A stretch of 64,000 nucleotides of DNA from an uncultured Lachnospiraceae bacterium (GCA_902761225.1 CACWJQ010000002.1:1-64000), one strand, 5' to 3'. Positions 9,160-17,648 are shown, counted from the stretch's first letter. A program made the numbers and translations. The notes: generated by a model not told the origin, from the sequence alone.

Positions 9160-9852
9160 ATGGAGAAAACAAAGAAACTGATCATCGTCGGAGCAGGAGA
9201 ATTTGGCGATATCGCATATGAATACTTCACAGATGATTCAGAGTATGAGGTGGCAGCCTTTGCCGTAGAGAAGCAATATTATAAGGAGACTGAACACTTT
9301 GGACTTCCTGTTGTTACTTTTGAATCTGTAGACGAGTTCTATTCTCCCAAAGAGTATGAGATATTTGTTGCTGTAACATATGTTAAGCTGAACAGAGCCA
9401 GAAGAAGGCTTTATGAGATCTGCAAAGAAAAAGGATACAGATGTGCGTCATATATCAGTTCCCATGCTTTTTTTTGGAAGAACGCAACAATAGGTGAGAA
9501 CAGTTTTGTATTTGAAGATAATACTGTTCAATATCATGTATCCATAGGGAATAATGTTATTCTGTGGTCGGGAAATCATATTGGACACAGAACCGTGATA
9601 GAAGATGATGTATGGCTTACAAGTCATGTTGTTGTTTCCGGTTTTTGTAAGATTGGAAGAGGATGCTTTATTGGTGTTAATGCCTCTATCGGGGATAATG
9701 TAGCAATTGCTGATGATATTGTTTTAGGTGCAGGTGCTGTTACTGTTAAAAACCTGGAACAAAAAGGCGGAGTGTATATAGGAATGCCAGCAAAACTTAT
9801 GGAGGGAAGAACCTCATATTCACAGTTTGGATTAAAGGAAGATGAAATATGA
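9160..9852 (+). CDS. NeuD/FdtC-like sugar N-acetyltransferase
   Basis: A 230-residue two-domain acyltransferase. The first ~90 residues form a Rossmann-like sugar-nucleotide domain (LIIVGAGEFGDIAYEYF); the rest is a left-handed beta-helix with repeats ending GAGAVTVKNLEQKGGVYIGMPAKL. This is the NeuD/PglD/PerB layout. Following FdtA and FdtB it most likely acetylates the 3-amino group to give dTDP-3-acetamido-3,6-dideoxyhexose. Its end overlaps the next gene by 4 bases (ATGA). An O-acetyltransferase role is possible, but the neighbourhood favours N-acetylation. Confidence 0.82.
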   Translation: MEKTKKLIIVGAGEFGDIAYEYFTDDSEYEVAAFAVEKQYYKETEHFGLPVVTFESVDEFYSPKEYEIFVAVTYVKLNRARRRLYEICKEKGYRCASYISSHAFFWKNATIGENSFVFEDNTVQYHVSIGNNVILWSGNHIGHRTVIEDDVWLTSHVVVSGFCKIGRGCFIGVNASIGDNVAIADDIVLGAGAVTVKNLEQKGGVYIGMPAKLMEGRTSYSQFGLKEDEI

Positions 9853-10760
9853 TTATTGAAAAAAAAGGATTGATATATTGTCCTAAAGGTGAACTTGGAT
9901 GGGATGCCGGTACATTTATGACTCCTCATGCAATACAGTTGGAAGAAGGTCGTATTAGGATCTATGGTGGAGTCAGGGATGATCTTGGCGTAAGCAGGAT
10001 CAGATATATCGACGTTGAAGAAGGCAATCCCGGGAATGTTCTTGATGTGGGTTCAACGCCTTCTCTGGATATCGGAAATCCGGGGTGCTTTGATGATAAC
10101 GGTGTTATTCTTGGTGACGTGATACCTGTAGAGGATAAGCTTTATATGTATTACGTTGGTTTCCAGCATGTTCAAAAGGTTAAGTTCCATGCCTTTTCGG
10201 GACTGGCAATCAGTTATGACTGGGGCAAATCTTTTTCCAGATATTCTGAGGTGCCCGTGCTGGACAGAACAACTACAGGAAGATATGGAAGATGCATACA
10301 CACGGTGATTCATGAAAATGATGTGTTCAGATGCTGGTATGCAGTGATCAATGACTGGAAAGTAATAGGTGGAATTCCTTATCCTGTATATAATATCTGG
10401 TACACCGAATCCGTGGATGGCATACATTTTCCTCTGGAGGATGCTGTGTTATGTGTTGATGTTAATGGAACAGAGTATCGTATAGGAAGGCCTAAGGTAT
10501 ACAGAACACAGAATGGATATGAGATGTTTTATACCAGAGACCTGGTAACCAAAGAATATCTTGTCGGATATGCAGTCTCATCCGATGGAATTCATTGGGA
10601 GAGAAGGGATGATTTGTTTGAATTACCCAGGTCCGCAGATGGGTGGGATTCTGAAATGGCATGTTATCCTGTGGTGCTCAAAACAAAAACTAATGATTAT
10701 ATGTTTTATAATGGAAATGGCATGGGTAAAACCGGCGTTGGTTATGGTGTGCTGAAATAA
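9849..10760 (+). CDS. Glycosidase-like beta-propeller protein, function unknown
   Basis: A 303-residue soluble protein without signal peptide. The repeating pattern of short Tyr/Trp-rich blades (YMYYVGFQHV, LAISYDWGKSFSRYSEVPVL, IWYTESVDGIHF, GYAVSSDGIHWERRDDL, YMFYNGNGMG) looks like the five-bladed propeller of GH43/GH32/GH130-type enzymes. I do not see a clean catalytic triad by eye. Cytoplasmic proteins of this type occur inside polysaccharide loci, where they may act on sugar phosphates or lipid-linked sugars. It overlaps the upstream acetyltransferase by 4 bases, so translational coupling is likely. Part of the low-copy, uncharacterised trio leading into the phosphonate genes. Confidence 0.6.
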   Translation: MIIEKKGLIYCPKGELGWDAGTFMTPHAIQLEEGRIRIYGGVRDDLGVSRIRYIDVEEGNPGNVLDVGSTPSLDIGNPGCFDDNGVILGDVIPVEDKLYMYYVGFQHVQKVKFHAFSGLAISYDWGKSFSRYSEVPVLDRTTTGRYGRCIHTVIHENDVFRCWYAVINDWKVIGGIPYPVYNIWYTESVDGIHFPLEDAVLCVDVNGTEYRIGRPKVYRTQNGYEMFYTRDLVTKEYLVGYAVSSDGIHWERRDDLFELPRSADGWDSEMACYPVVLKTKTNDYMFYNGNGMGKTGVGYGVLK

Positions 10761-10780
10761 TTTGATTGTGGAGAAGTGAA

Positions 10781-11725
10781 ATGATCAGTATCCGAAGGTA
10801 TTGTGAACAGGATAAAGAAAAGTGGAATGCCTTCAACAGTAACAGCAAAAACTGTCTGTTTATGTTCGACCGTAATTATATGGATTATCACAGTGATCGT
10901 TTCGTGGATCATTCACTGATGTTTTTTGATGATGACGAGTTGATTGCAATACTCCCATTAAGTCAGAAAGAGGATCTGTTGATCTCACATGGCGGACTTA
11001 CCTATGGTGGGTTTATTTCAGATAATAAGATGAAACAGCACACCATGAATGAGTGCTTTGACAAGCTTGTTGAATATTCCAAAGAAAATGAAATAAAGAA
11101 GGTCAGATATAAGGTTATTCCGTATATATATCATAAGCAACCGGCAGAAGAAGACCGTTATGCTTTATATGCTCACGGAGGCAGACTGATCACGGTTGAT
11201 GCATCCACATATGTCAAACTTGCTGATCCCTGCAAAATGCCAAAGGGAAGAAAGGCACAGATTTCCAGGGCAAAACGCGAGAAGGTGGAGATTCGGATTT
11301 CCGATGATTTAGACTCTTATACGGATTTTATAACTCTGGAAAACAAAGTATTGGAAGAAAAGCATGATACGCATGCTGTTCATACAGCTGATGAGTTAAA
11401 AATGCTTCACGACAGATTCCCTGATAATATTCATCTTTATGCTGCATACAGGAATACATCATTGATCGCCGGTACCGTTGTTTTCGTATATGACGAGGTG
11501 GTCCATACTCAGTACATGGCTGCAAGCGACGAGGCTAGGCATATAGGTGCATTGGATCTTGCTGTAAATACTGTAATGGAGGAATATAAAGACAGCAGAA
11601 AATGGCTGGATTTTGGAATATCCACTGAACATGACAGAATCTATCTGAATGAGGGTTTGATTTCTCAAAAAGAAGGATTTGGCGGCAGAACCGGAGTCTA
11701 TGAAATTTGGGAAATGGATATATGA
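10781..11725 (+). CDS. FemAB/BioF2-like GNAT acyltransferase
   Basis: A 314-residue protein with two GNAT-like lobes. The second lobe is most evident: HLYAAYRNTSLIAGTVVFVYDEVVHTQYMAAS followed by DLAVNTVMEEYKDS and KWLDFGISTEHD, a pattern of FemAB/CelD-like peptidyl or acyl transferases found in capsule loci. The start is ATG 10781 with GGAG 7 bases upstream; a TTG at 10766 in frame is less likely. It lies 18 bases before the PEP mutase gene. It could acylate an amino sugar or the amino group of aminoethylphosphonate; the sequence does not decide. Confidence 0.65.
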   Translation: MISIRRYCEQDKEKWNAFNSNSKNCLFMFDRNYMDYHSDRFVDHSLMFFDDDELIAILPLSQKEDLLISHGGLTYGGFISDNKMKQHTMNECFDKLVEYSKENEIKKVRYKVIPYIYHKQPAEEDRYALYAHGGRLITVDASTYVKLADPCKMPKGRKAQISRAKREKVEIRISDDLDSYTDFITLENKVLEEKHDTHAVHTADELKMLHDRFPDNIHLYAAYRNTSLIAGTVVFVYDEVVHTQYMAASDEARHIGALDLAVNTVMEEYKDSRKWLDFGISTEHDRIYLNEGLISQKEGFGGRTGVYEIWEMDI

Positions 11726-11743
11726 TTTGAAGGGTATACTAGG

Positions 11744-13042
11744 ATGAAAACAGTTTATACATGTTTTAGTACCGATGTGATTCATGCCGGACATCTGAAT
11801 ATTATAAATGAAGCAAGGAAGTATGGGCGAGTTATAGTGGGCTGTCTTTCGGACAGGGCTTCGATCCGCTATAACAGATTCCCTACCATTTCCGAAAAAG
11901 ACAGGATAGCGTTGTATGAATCCATAGAAGGTATAGATTCCGTTATCCTGCAGAATGACATGCTTTACGATGATGTTATTGAAATGCTGCATCCCGATTA
12001 TGTTATTCATGGTGATAACTGGACAAGGGGTGTTGAGTCGGCAATCCGCAGCCACGTGCAGACACTGCTTTCATCATATGGCGGAGAGATAATCGATGTT
12101 CCTTATACGGTGGGTGATGATGTAAGAAGGATCGACCTTCAGATCAAGGAACGTCTTTCCATGCCTGAATACCGCAGAAAGAGACTTCGCCAGCTGATCG
12201 AGATGACACCTGTGGTGAAGGTGATGGAAGCCCATTCAGGTCTCACCGGACTCATAGTCGAGAAGACTGTTATTGAAGGTGACAACGGAAGGCTTGATCA
12301 GTTCGATGCCATGTGGATCTCCAGCCGTTGTGATTCTACAGCCAAGGGAAAGCCCGATATTGAACTTGTCGATATGACATCAAGATTTCGCACTATCGAG
12401 GATATAACCGAGGTCACTACCAAACCCATTATTTTCGACGGTGATACCGGCGGACTGACGGAGCATTTTGTATATACTGTTCGCAGCCTTGAAAGACTCG
12501 GCGTTTCCGCTGTGATAATCGAAGACAAAAAAGGCCTGAAGAAAAACAGTCTTTTTGGAACTGAGGTTGAACAGACACAGGCAACCATAGAGGAATTCAG
12601 CGAGAAAATTGCTGCCGGCAAAAAGGCACAGCTTACCGATGATTTCATGATCATAGCCAGGATAGAATCCCTCATTCTTGAAAAAGGGATGGAAGATGCG
12701 CTTGAGCGCGCAAGGGCATTTGTAAAGGCCGGAGCCGATGGAATAATGATCCACAGCAGGAAGAAGGATCCTGATGAGATCCTGGAATTCTGTGACAGAT
12801 TCAGGGAAGAGGATAAGAATACTCCCATAGTTGTAGTTCCCAGCAGTTTTAATGTGATCACGGAAAATGAACTTGTAGAACACGGCGTTAATATCGTCAT
12901 CTATGCAAATCAGCTTACTAGAGCTGCCTTCCCTGCGATGCAGCAGACTGCGGAGGATATTTTGAGATATCACCGTGCCAAGGAAGTTGATGACAGACTC
13001 ATGCCGATCAAGCAGATAATAACCCTTATTGATGAGATATAA
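11744..13042 (+). CDS. pepM: Phosphoenolpyruvate mutase with N-terminal cytidylyltransferase-like domain
   Basis: Makes the C-P bond by rearranging phosphoenolpyruvate to phosphonopyruvate, the first step of nearly all phosphonate pathways. Residues ~1-135 are a cytidylyltransferase-like domain with the HxGH motif HAGH (14-17) and NWTRG; the PEP mutase barrel follows from about residue 145 and carries the hallmark EDKKGLKKNS (about 259-268) plus GDTGG and the metal-binding DGIMIHSRKKD. The fusion is known for glycan-associated PEP mutases. The usual RTxGIST-type motif of active cytidylyltransferases is not evident in the N-terminal domain. First gene of a run of four phosphonate genes with 0-4 base gaps. 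Confidence 0.93.
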   Translation: MKTVYTCFSTDVIHAGHLNIINEARKYGRVIVGCLSDRASIRYNRFPTISEKDRIALYESIEGIDSVILQNDMLYDDVIEMLHPDYVIHGDNWTRGVESAIRSHVQTLLSSYGGEIIDVPYTVGDDVRRIDLQIKERLSMPEYRRKRLRQLIEMTPVVKVMEAHSGLTGLIVEKTVIEGDNGRLDQFDAMWISSRCDSTAKGKPDIELVDMTSRFRTIEDITEVTTKPIIFDGDTGGLTEHFVYTVRSLERLGVSAVIIEDKKGLKKNSLFGTEVEQTQATIEEFSEKIAAGKKAQLTDDFMIIARIESLILEKGMEDALERARAFVKAGADGIMIHSRKKDPDEILEFCDRFREEDKNTPIVVVPSSFNVITENELVEHGVNIVIYANQLTRAAFPAMQQTAEDILRYHRAKEVDDRLMPIKQIITLIDEI

Positions 13043-13045
13043 GAA

Positions 13046-14188
13046 ATGGAACAGAATATGCAGATCAAGAGAAATGTTCTTCTGAATCCCGGCCCTTCCA
13101 CAACAACCGATACAGTTAAGATGGCTCAGATAGTTCCTGATATCTGTCCGCGTGAAAAAGAATTCCAGTCCATCATGGCCCCGATGAGAAGGGATCTGGT
13201 GAAGATCGTTCATGGCGGAGATGATTATACATCGGTTCTTTTCTGTGGTTCCGGAACAATCTGTATCGATATAACACTGAACTCATTACTTGATGCCGGT
13301 AAGAAGGCACTTGTGATCAGCAATGGTTCATATTCACAGAGAGCCGTTGATGTCCTTGAATACTATGGAATGCCTTATATAGATCTGAAGCAGCCCATCT
13401 ATACAACTCCGGATCTTGCGGTGATTGAGGAGACTCTAAAGTCAAATGATGATATCGGATATGTATATATGACTCATCATGAAACCGGAAGCGGTCTTCT
13501 TAATCCTATCCGTGAAGTCGGCTCACTGGCTCATAAATATGGAGCCTTCTTTATCACTGACACCACTTCATCGTATGCGATGATCCCGATAAATGTATAT
13601 GAAGATAATGTCGATTTCTGTATGGCTTCCGCTCAGAAGGGAATCATGGGAATGACAGGCCTGTCATATGTCATCGGAAAAAAGAGCATCATTGAAGCGA
13701 GTAAGGATTTTCCCAGAAGGTCATATTACTGCAATCTGTACATGCAGTATGATTTCTTTGAGCGTACAGGTGAGATGCATTTCACACCTCCTGTTCAGAC
13801 TATTTATGCTGCAAGACAGGCGCTCACCGAATACTGGAATGAAGGTGAGACAGCTAAATGGGCCAGACATCAGAGGGTGATGGCAGCGATTCATAATGGA
13901 GAAGAAAAGCTCGGACTGAAGGAGATATTATCAAGGGATGTACAGTCGGGACTTGTATCTGCTGTTAAATACCCGGACGATCCGAACTGGGATTTCGATA
14001 AAGTTCACGACTACTGCTATGAAAGAGGATTTACAATCTATCCCGGTAAAATAGAGAAACAGGGGACTTTCAGACTCTGTGCTCTGGGTGCGATAGATGC
14101 TCCGGATATTGAGGAATTCTGGGGAGTTTTTGAATCCGCTTTGAAAGAATTTAATGTTCAGATTCCAATCAGATATAACGAGGGATGA
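13046..14188 (+). CDS. phnW: 2-aminoethylphosphonate:pyruvate-type aminotransferase (biosynthetic)
   Basis: A class V, PLP-dependent aminotransferase (380 residues) related to PhnW. In this operon it should run in the biosynthetic direction, aminating phosphonoacetaldehyde to 2-aminoethylphosphonate (AEP). The N-terminal LLNPGPSTTTDTVKMA is the family hallmark, and the PLP lysine is Lys198 in MASAQKGIMGM. FCGSGT and the aspartate in ITDTTSSYAMIP fit the cofactor site. It starts 3 bases after pepM and ends 3 bases before the nucleotidyltransferase. No phosphonoacetaldehyde hydrolase is nearby, which supports biosynthesis, not degradation. Confidence 0.9.
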   Translation: MEQNMQIKRNVLLNPGPSTTTDTVKMAQIVPDICPREKEFQSIMAPMRRDLVKIVHGGDDYTSVLFCGSGTICIDITLNSLLDAGKKALVISNGSYSQRAVDVLEYYGMPYIDLKQPIYTTPDLAVIEETLKSNDDIGYVYMTHHETGSGLLNPIREVGSLAHKYGAFFITDTTSSYAMIPINVYEDNVDFCMASAQKGIMGMTGLSYVIGKKSIIEASKDFPRRSYYCNLYMQYDFFERTGEMHFTPPVQTIYAARQALTEYWNEGETAKWARHQRVMAAIHNGEEKLGLKEILSRDVQSGLVSAVKYPDDPNWDFDKVHDYCYERGFTIYPGKIEKQGTFRLCALGAIDAPDIEEFWGVFESALKEFNVQIPIRYNEG

Positions 14189-14191
14189 CGT

Positions 14192-14908
14192 ATGGGTGAA
14201 ATGGCAATCCTGATGGCTGCCGGTCTCGGTACGAGGATGAGACCGCTTACCGACAAGACTCCAAAGCCTCTTGTTAAGGTACACGGTAAGCCGATGATAG
14301 AAACGGTCATGGATGGACTTGAGAGGCGCGGAGTGGACCGGTTCCTTGTGGTTACGGGATATCTTGGGGATCAGTTCGGATACCTTAAGGAAAAATACAG
14401 TAATGTCGAGATAATCCGCAATGCCGATTACCTGACTGTAAATAATATATCATCTATTCATGCGGTGAGCGATAAACTGATCAATTCCGATTCAGCATGC
14501 TTTATATGTGAGGCGGATCTGTATGTCAGTGATCATGCCCTGTTTGATGCCGAGCTGAGCCATTCATGTTATTTCGGGAAAATGGTAAAGGGTCATTCCG
14601 ATGACTGGGTTTTCGATACCGATGAAGCAGGCAGGATAACAAGGGTCGGAAAGGTCGGAGACGATCGCTTCAATATGGTGGGCATATCGTGGTTTTGCAG
14701 GGAAGATGCGAGACTCCTCGGAGAAATGATAAATAATGCCTACGGACAGAATGGTTATGAAGAACTGTTCTGGGATGACGTTGTTAATGATAATCTCAGT
14801 AAGCTTGACCTGAACGTTCATGAGGTCATGGCAGATCAGATAGTGGAGATAGACACTGTCGAAGAGTTATGTGAAATAGACGATTCATACAGGGAGATGA
14901 TTAGGTGA
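14192..14908 (+). CDS. pntC: PntC/LicC-like nucleotidylyltransferase (CMP-AEP synthesis)
   Basis: A 238-residue nucleotidyltransferase with the signature MAAGLGTRMRPLTDKTPKPL followed by VHGKPMIE. The family includes LicC (choline-phosphate cytidylyltransferase) and PntC, which activates AEP as CMP-AEP. Acidic metal-binding residues appear in CEADLYVSD and near the C-terminal EIDTVEEL. Its position inside the pepM/ppd/AEP aminotransferase run makes AEP the likely substrate and predicts that AEP is transferred onto a glycan. A sugar-1-phosphate nucleotidyltransferase is the alternative. It overlaps the following decarboxylase start by 4 bases (GTGA). Confidence 0.83.
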   Translation: MGEMAILMAAGLGTRMRPLTDKTPKPLVKVHGKPMIETVMDGLERRGVDRFLVVTGYLGDQFGYLKEKYSNVEIIRNADYLTVNNISSIHAVSDKLINSDSACFICEADLYVSDHALFDAELSHSCYFGKMVKGHSDDWVFDTDEAGRITRVGKVGDDRFNMVGISWFCREDARLLGEMINNAYGQNGYEELFWDDVVNDNLSKLDLNVHEVMADQIVEIDTVEELCEIDDSYREMIR

Positions 14909-16029
14909 GAGTAGATAAGCTTGTACAGATAATAGGTGCCGATTTTTATACGGGAGTTCCCGACAGCCAGCTTAAGGCTCTTTGTAATTATCTGATGGAC
15001 AGGCATGCCATAGATCCCGCACACCATGTTATAGCTGCTAATGAGGGAAACTGTACGGCGCTGGCAGCAGGATATCATCTTGCCACAGGTAAGGTTCCTG
15101 TTGTATATATGCAGAATTCCGGAGAGGGCAATATCATCAATCCAGTTGCATCATTGCTGAATGACAAGGTATATGCCATTCCGATGATCTTTATCATCGG
15201 ATGGAGGGGAGAACCCGGGGTTCATGATGAACCTCAGCATATCTATCAGGGTGAAGTGACACTTAAGCTTCTGGAGGATATGGGTATTGAATCGTTCGTT
15301 ATCGGAACCGATACAACGGACGATGAAGTCTGTGCAGCCATGGACAGTTTCAAAAACATCCTGGCATCAGGCAGAAATGTTGCTTTTGTCATAAGAAAGG
15401 GTGCCTTGACTGATGCACCAAAGGTTGAATATACGAATGCGAATCATATGACCCGCGAGGAGATCATAGAGCATATCGTGAAGGTATCAGGGGAAGATCC
15501 AATAGTATCCACTACCGGAAAGGCATCAAGGGAACTTTTTGAGATAAGAGAAAGGAACGGACAGTCACATAAATACGATTTTCTTACTGTGGGAAGCATG
15601 GGACATGCAAGTTCCATCGCACTCGGAATAGCAATCAATAAGCCCGGTTCCAGGATATGGTGTATAGATGGTGACGGTGCAGCACTGATGCATATGGGAG
15701 CGATGGCTGTTATCGGAAATAATAAACCCGGTAATCTGATCCATATAGTCATTAATAACGGAGCACATGAAACAGTCGGAGGCATGCCCACTGTGGCAGG
15801 GACCACCGATCTGAAGGAAATTGCTCTTTCATGCGGATATCCCGATGCAGTTTCTGTATCTGACCCGGATTCGCTGGACAAGGCACTTATAAATGCCAAA
15901 AGCAAAAAAGAGCTCTGCTTCATCGAGGTGAAATGTTCGATAGGAGCGAGAGATGATCTTGGCAGACCTACAACCACTGCATTGGAAAATAAACAGAACT
16001 TTATGGATTATCTGAACACTTTAGAGTGA
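14905..16029 (+). CDS. aepY: Phosphonopyruvate decarboxylase
   Basis: A thiamine-diphosphate enzyme (374 residues) that decarboxylates phosphonopyruvate to phosphonoacetaldehyde, pulling the unfavourable PEP mutase equilibrium forward. The N-terminal domain opens with YTGVPDSQLKALCNYL and has the catalytic glutamate context AANEGNCTALAAGYHLATG; the ThDP-binding motif IDGDGAALMHMGAMAVIGNN lies at about 254-273. The start is GTG 14905, overlapping the pntC stop. Gene order pepM, aminotransferase, pntC, ppd gives a complete AEP pathway with nucleotide activation. Very confident because motif and context agree. Confidence 0.93.
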   Translation: MRVDKLVQIIGADFYTGVPDSQLKALCNYLMDRHAIDPAHHVIAANEGNCTALAAGYHLATGKVPVVYMQNSGEGNIINPVASLLNDKVYAIPMIFIIGWRGEPGVHDEPQHIYQGEVTLKLLEDMGIESFVIGTDTTDDEVCAAMDSFKNILASGRNVAFVIRKGALTDAPKVEYTNANHMTREEIIEHIVKVSGEDPIVSTTGKASRELFEIRERNGQSHKYDFLTVGSMGHASSIALGIAINKPGSRIWCIDGDGAALMHMGAMAVIGNNKPGNLIHIVINNGAHETVGGMPTVAGTTDLKEIALSCGYPDAVSVSDPDSLDKALINAKSKKELCFIEVKCSIGARDDLGRPTTTALENKQNFMDYLNTLE

Positions 16030-16460
16030 TGGAAGCATCGGATATAAAAGGGAGTATTATGTGCGAGAGTGAGGTATCAAACGAGGCGGTAGCATCAAAT
16101 GAGGCGGTAATATCAAAGTATGAAAAAAGAGGATTTATCCTGCGTCTGATAATAGCGTTCTGTTCTGTCATGATATTTCTGACATTGTTTATTACCGTGC
16201 TTATCATAGTTCCCAAGGCTGTTAATCTTATGAATACCGCTCAGAGAACACTCGATAATATCGAGGATGTCTCAGAGAATCTGAAAGCACTTGAACTGGC
16301 GGAGACACTCAAAAGCATCGATGACAGTACGGCTCAGGCGATGAGTGATGTATCCGGGGCTATGGACATGATAAATGAACTGGACATAACATCACTCAAT
16401 CAATCCATACAGGAATTGAAGGAAAGTACTGAAAGATTCAGTAATCTGCTTAACCCGTGA
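16029..16460 (+). CDS. Small single-pass membrane protein with coiled coil
   Basis: I do not recognise the family. The 143 residues comprise an acidic N-terminus with a short SNEAVAS/SNEAVIS duplication, one strong membrane helix (about residues 36-62, from FILRLIIAFCSVMIFLTLF), and a long amphipathic C-terminal region rich in L, E, S and D that looks like a coiled coil. The ATG overlaps the ppd stop (TGATG), so it is translationally coupled to the phosphonate genes, and the operon terminator follows. It could be a scaffold or assembly factor for the polysaccharide machinery. A GTG at 16026 is an equally usable start. Confidence 0.6.
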   Translation: MEASDIKGSIMCESEVSNEAVASNEAVISKYEKRGFILRLIIAFCSVMIFLTLFITVLIIVPKAVNLMNTAQRTLDNIEDVSENLKALELAETLKSIDDSTAQAMSDVSGAMDMINELDITSLNQSIQELKESTERFSNLLNP

Positions 16461-16503
16461 TCTGAATTCCGGGTGATGGGAATACAAAGGCATATTTGGT
16501 ATG

Positions 16504-16540
16504 AAAAGGGCGAAAAACGTGTTTTTTTGCCCTTTTTGTT
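16504..16540 (+). terminator. Intrinsic terminator after the phosphonate operon
   Basis: AAAAGGGCGAAAAAC pairs across a very short loop with GTTTTTTTGCCCTTTT, giving a stem of about 14 pairs including one G-U, with the T-rich tail TTTTTGTTGT. It lies 44 bases after the stop of the membrane protein and marks the end of the long polysaccharide/phosphonate transcript; the capE group downstream would need its own promoter. Confidence 0.8.
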
Positions 16541-16585
16541 GTAAAATAGAAGCAGTGTGGATTTTTGCAGGCGAAAGGCAGGATT

Positions 16586-17638
16586 ATGAACAATTTCAGT
16601 AATAAGACTCTTTTGATAACAGGCGGTACAGGCTCTTTTGGAAATACTGTGCTGAAGCATTTTCTTCATACGGATATTGCGCAGATCCGTATTTTTTCAC
16701 GCGATGAGAAGAAACAGGATGATATGCGACATGAACTTCAGTCAGCTCATCCCGAAGTCGCAGGAAAGGTTAAGTTCTACATAGGTGATGTGAGGAATGA
16801 GAGATCTGTCCGGGATGCCATGGACGGGGTTGATTACATATTCCATGCTGCAGCGCTTAAGCAGGTTCCGTCCTGTGAATTCTTCCCTATGGAGGCAGTA
16901 TATACCAATATAGAAGGTACCAATAATGTCCTTCATGCTGCGATTGAAGCAAAGGTTAAGCGTGTTGTCTGTCTTTCAACTGATAAAGCTGCCTATCCCA
17001 TCAATGCTATGGGTACATCCAAGGCTATGATGGAGCATGTGGTCAGGGCCAATGCAAGAGTTGCAGCAGAGCGCGGTGACACGGTTATCTGTTGCACCAG
17101 ATATGGAAATGTCATGTGTTCAAGAGGATCGGTCATTCCTCTCTTCATAGATCAGATCAGGGCCGGTAAGCCTATTACCATAACAAACCCCGATATGACA
17201 AGATTTCTCATGAATCTTGATGAAGCGGTTGATCTTGTCAAATTTGCATTTGATAATGCTAACCCCGGAGATCTGTTCATTCAGAAGGCAGATGCTTCCA
17301 CTATCGGAGTTCTTGCCTTGGCTGTGCAGAAACTATTCGGAGATACCGGAACACAGATCATCGGAACCAGACACGGAGAGAAGCTGTATGAGACTCTTAT
17401 GACTAAGGAAGAGAGACTCAGATCCGAAGATATGGGTAACTATTTCAGAGTATCTGCTGATAACAGGGATCTTAATTACGATAACTATTTTGTGAAGGGA
17501 CAAGTGGAGACACAGGCTGATGAAGCCTATACATCCCATAATACCAAGCTTCTCGATATAGACGGGACTGTAGCTAAGATCATGACTACTGATTATGTTA
17601 AGTATGCCCTTAAGGGTGAAACATATAATGGTTTTTGA
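16586..17638 (+). CDS. capE: UDP-N-acetylglucosamine 4,6-dehydratase (CapE/FnlA/WbjB)
   Basis: First enzyme of UDP-N-acetyl-L-fucosamine synthesis: dehydration and C5 inversion of UDP-GlcNAc. The 350-residue SDR begins TLLITGGTGSFGNTVL (glycine motif 13-19) and has the active-site NAMGTSKAMMEHV, where Met replaces the usual SDR tyrosine as in CapE-type enzymes, and RYGNVMCSRGSVIPLF. ATG 16586 has AGGCAGGA just upstream; an in-frame TTG at 16565 is not needed. It is followed directly by CapF and CapG homologues, which distinguishes it from PseB of pseudaminic acid synthesis. Confidence 0.93.
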   Translation: MNNFSNKTLLITGGTGSFGNTVLKHFLHTDIAQIRIFSRDEKKQDDMRHELQSAHPEVAGKVKFYIGDVRNERSVRDAMDGVDYIFHAAALKQVPSCEFFPMEAVYTNIEGTNNVLHAAIEAKVKRVVCLSTDKAAYPINAMGTSKAMMEHVVRANARVAAERGDTVICCTRYGNVMCSRGSVIPLFIDQIRAGKPITITNPDMTRFLMNLDEAVDLVKFAFDNANPGDLFIQKADASTIGVLALAVQKLFGDTGTQIIGTRHGEKLYETLMTKEERLRSEDMGNYFRVSADNRDLNYDNYFVKGQVETQADEAYTSHNTKLLDIDGTVAKIMTTDYVKYALKGETYNGF

Positions 17639-17648
17639 GGCATAGAAG

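Noticed and set aside
16586-17638. PseB (first enzyme of pseudaminic acid synthesis) for the dehydratase
   Set aside because: Direct linkage to CapF and CapG homologues and the CapE-like N-terminus make the FucNAc pathway the better fit, although pseI occurs 11 kb downstream.
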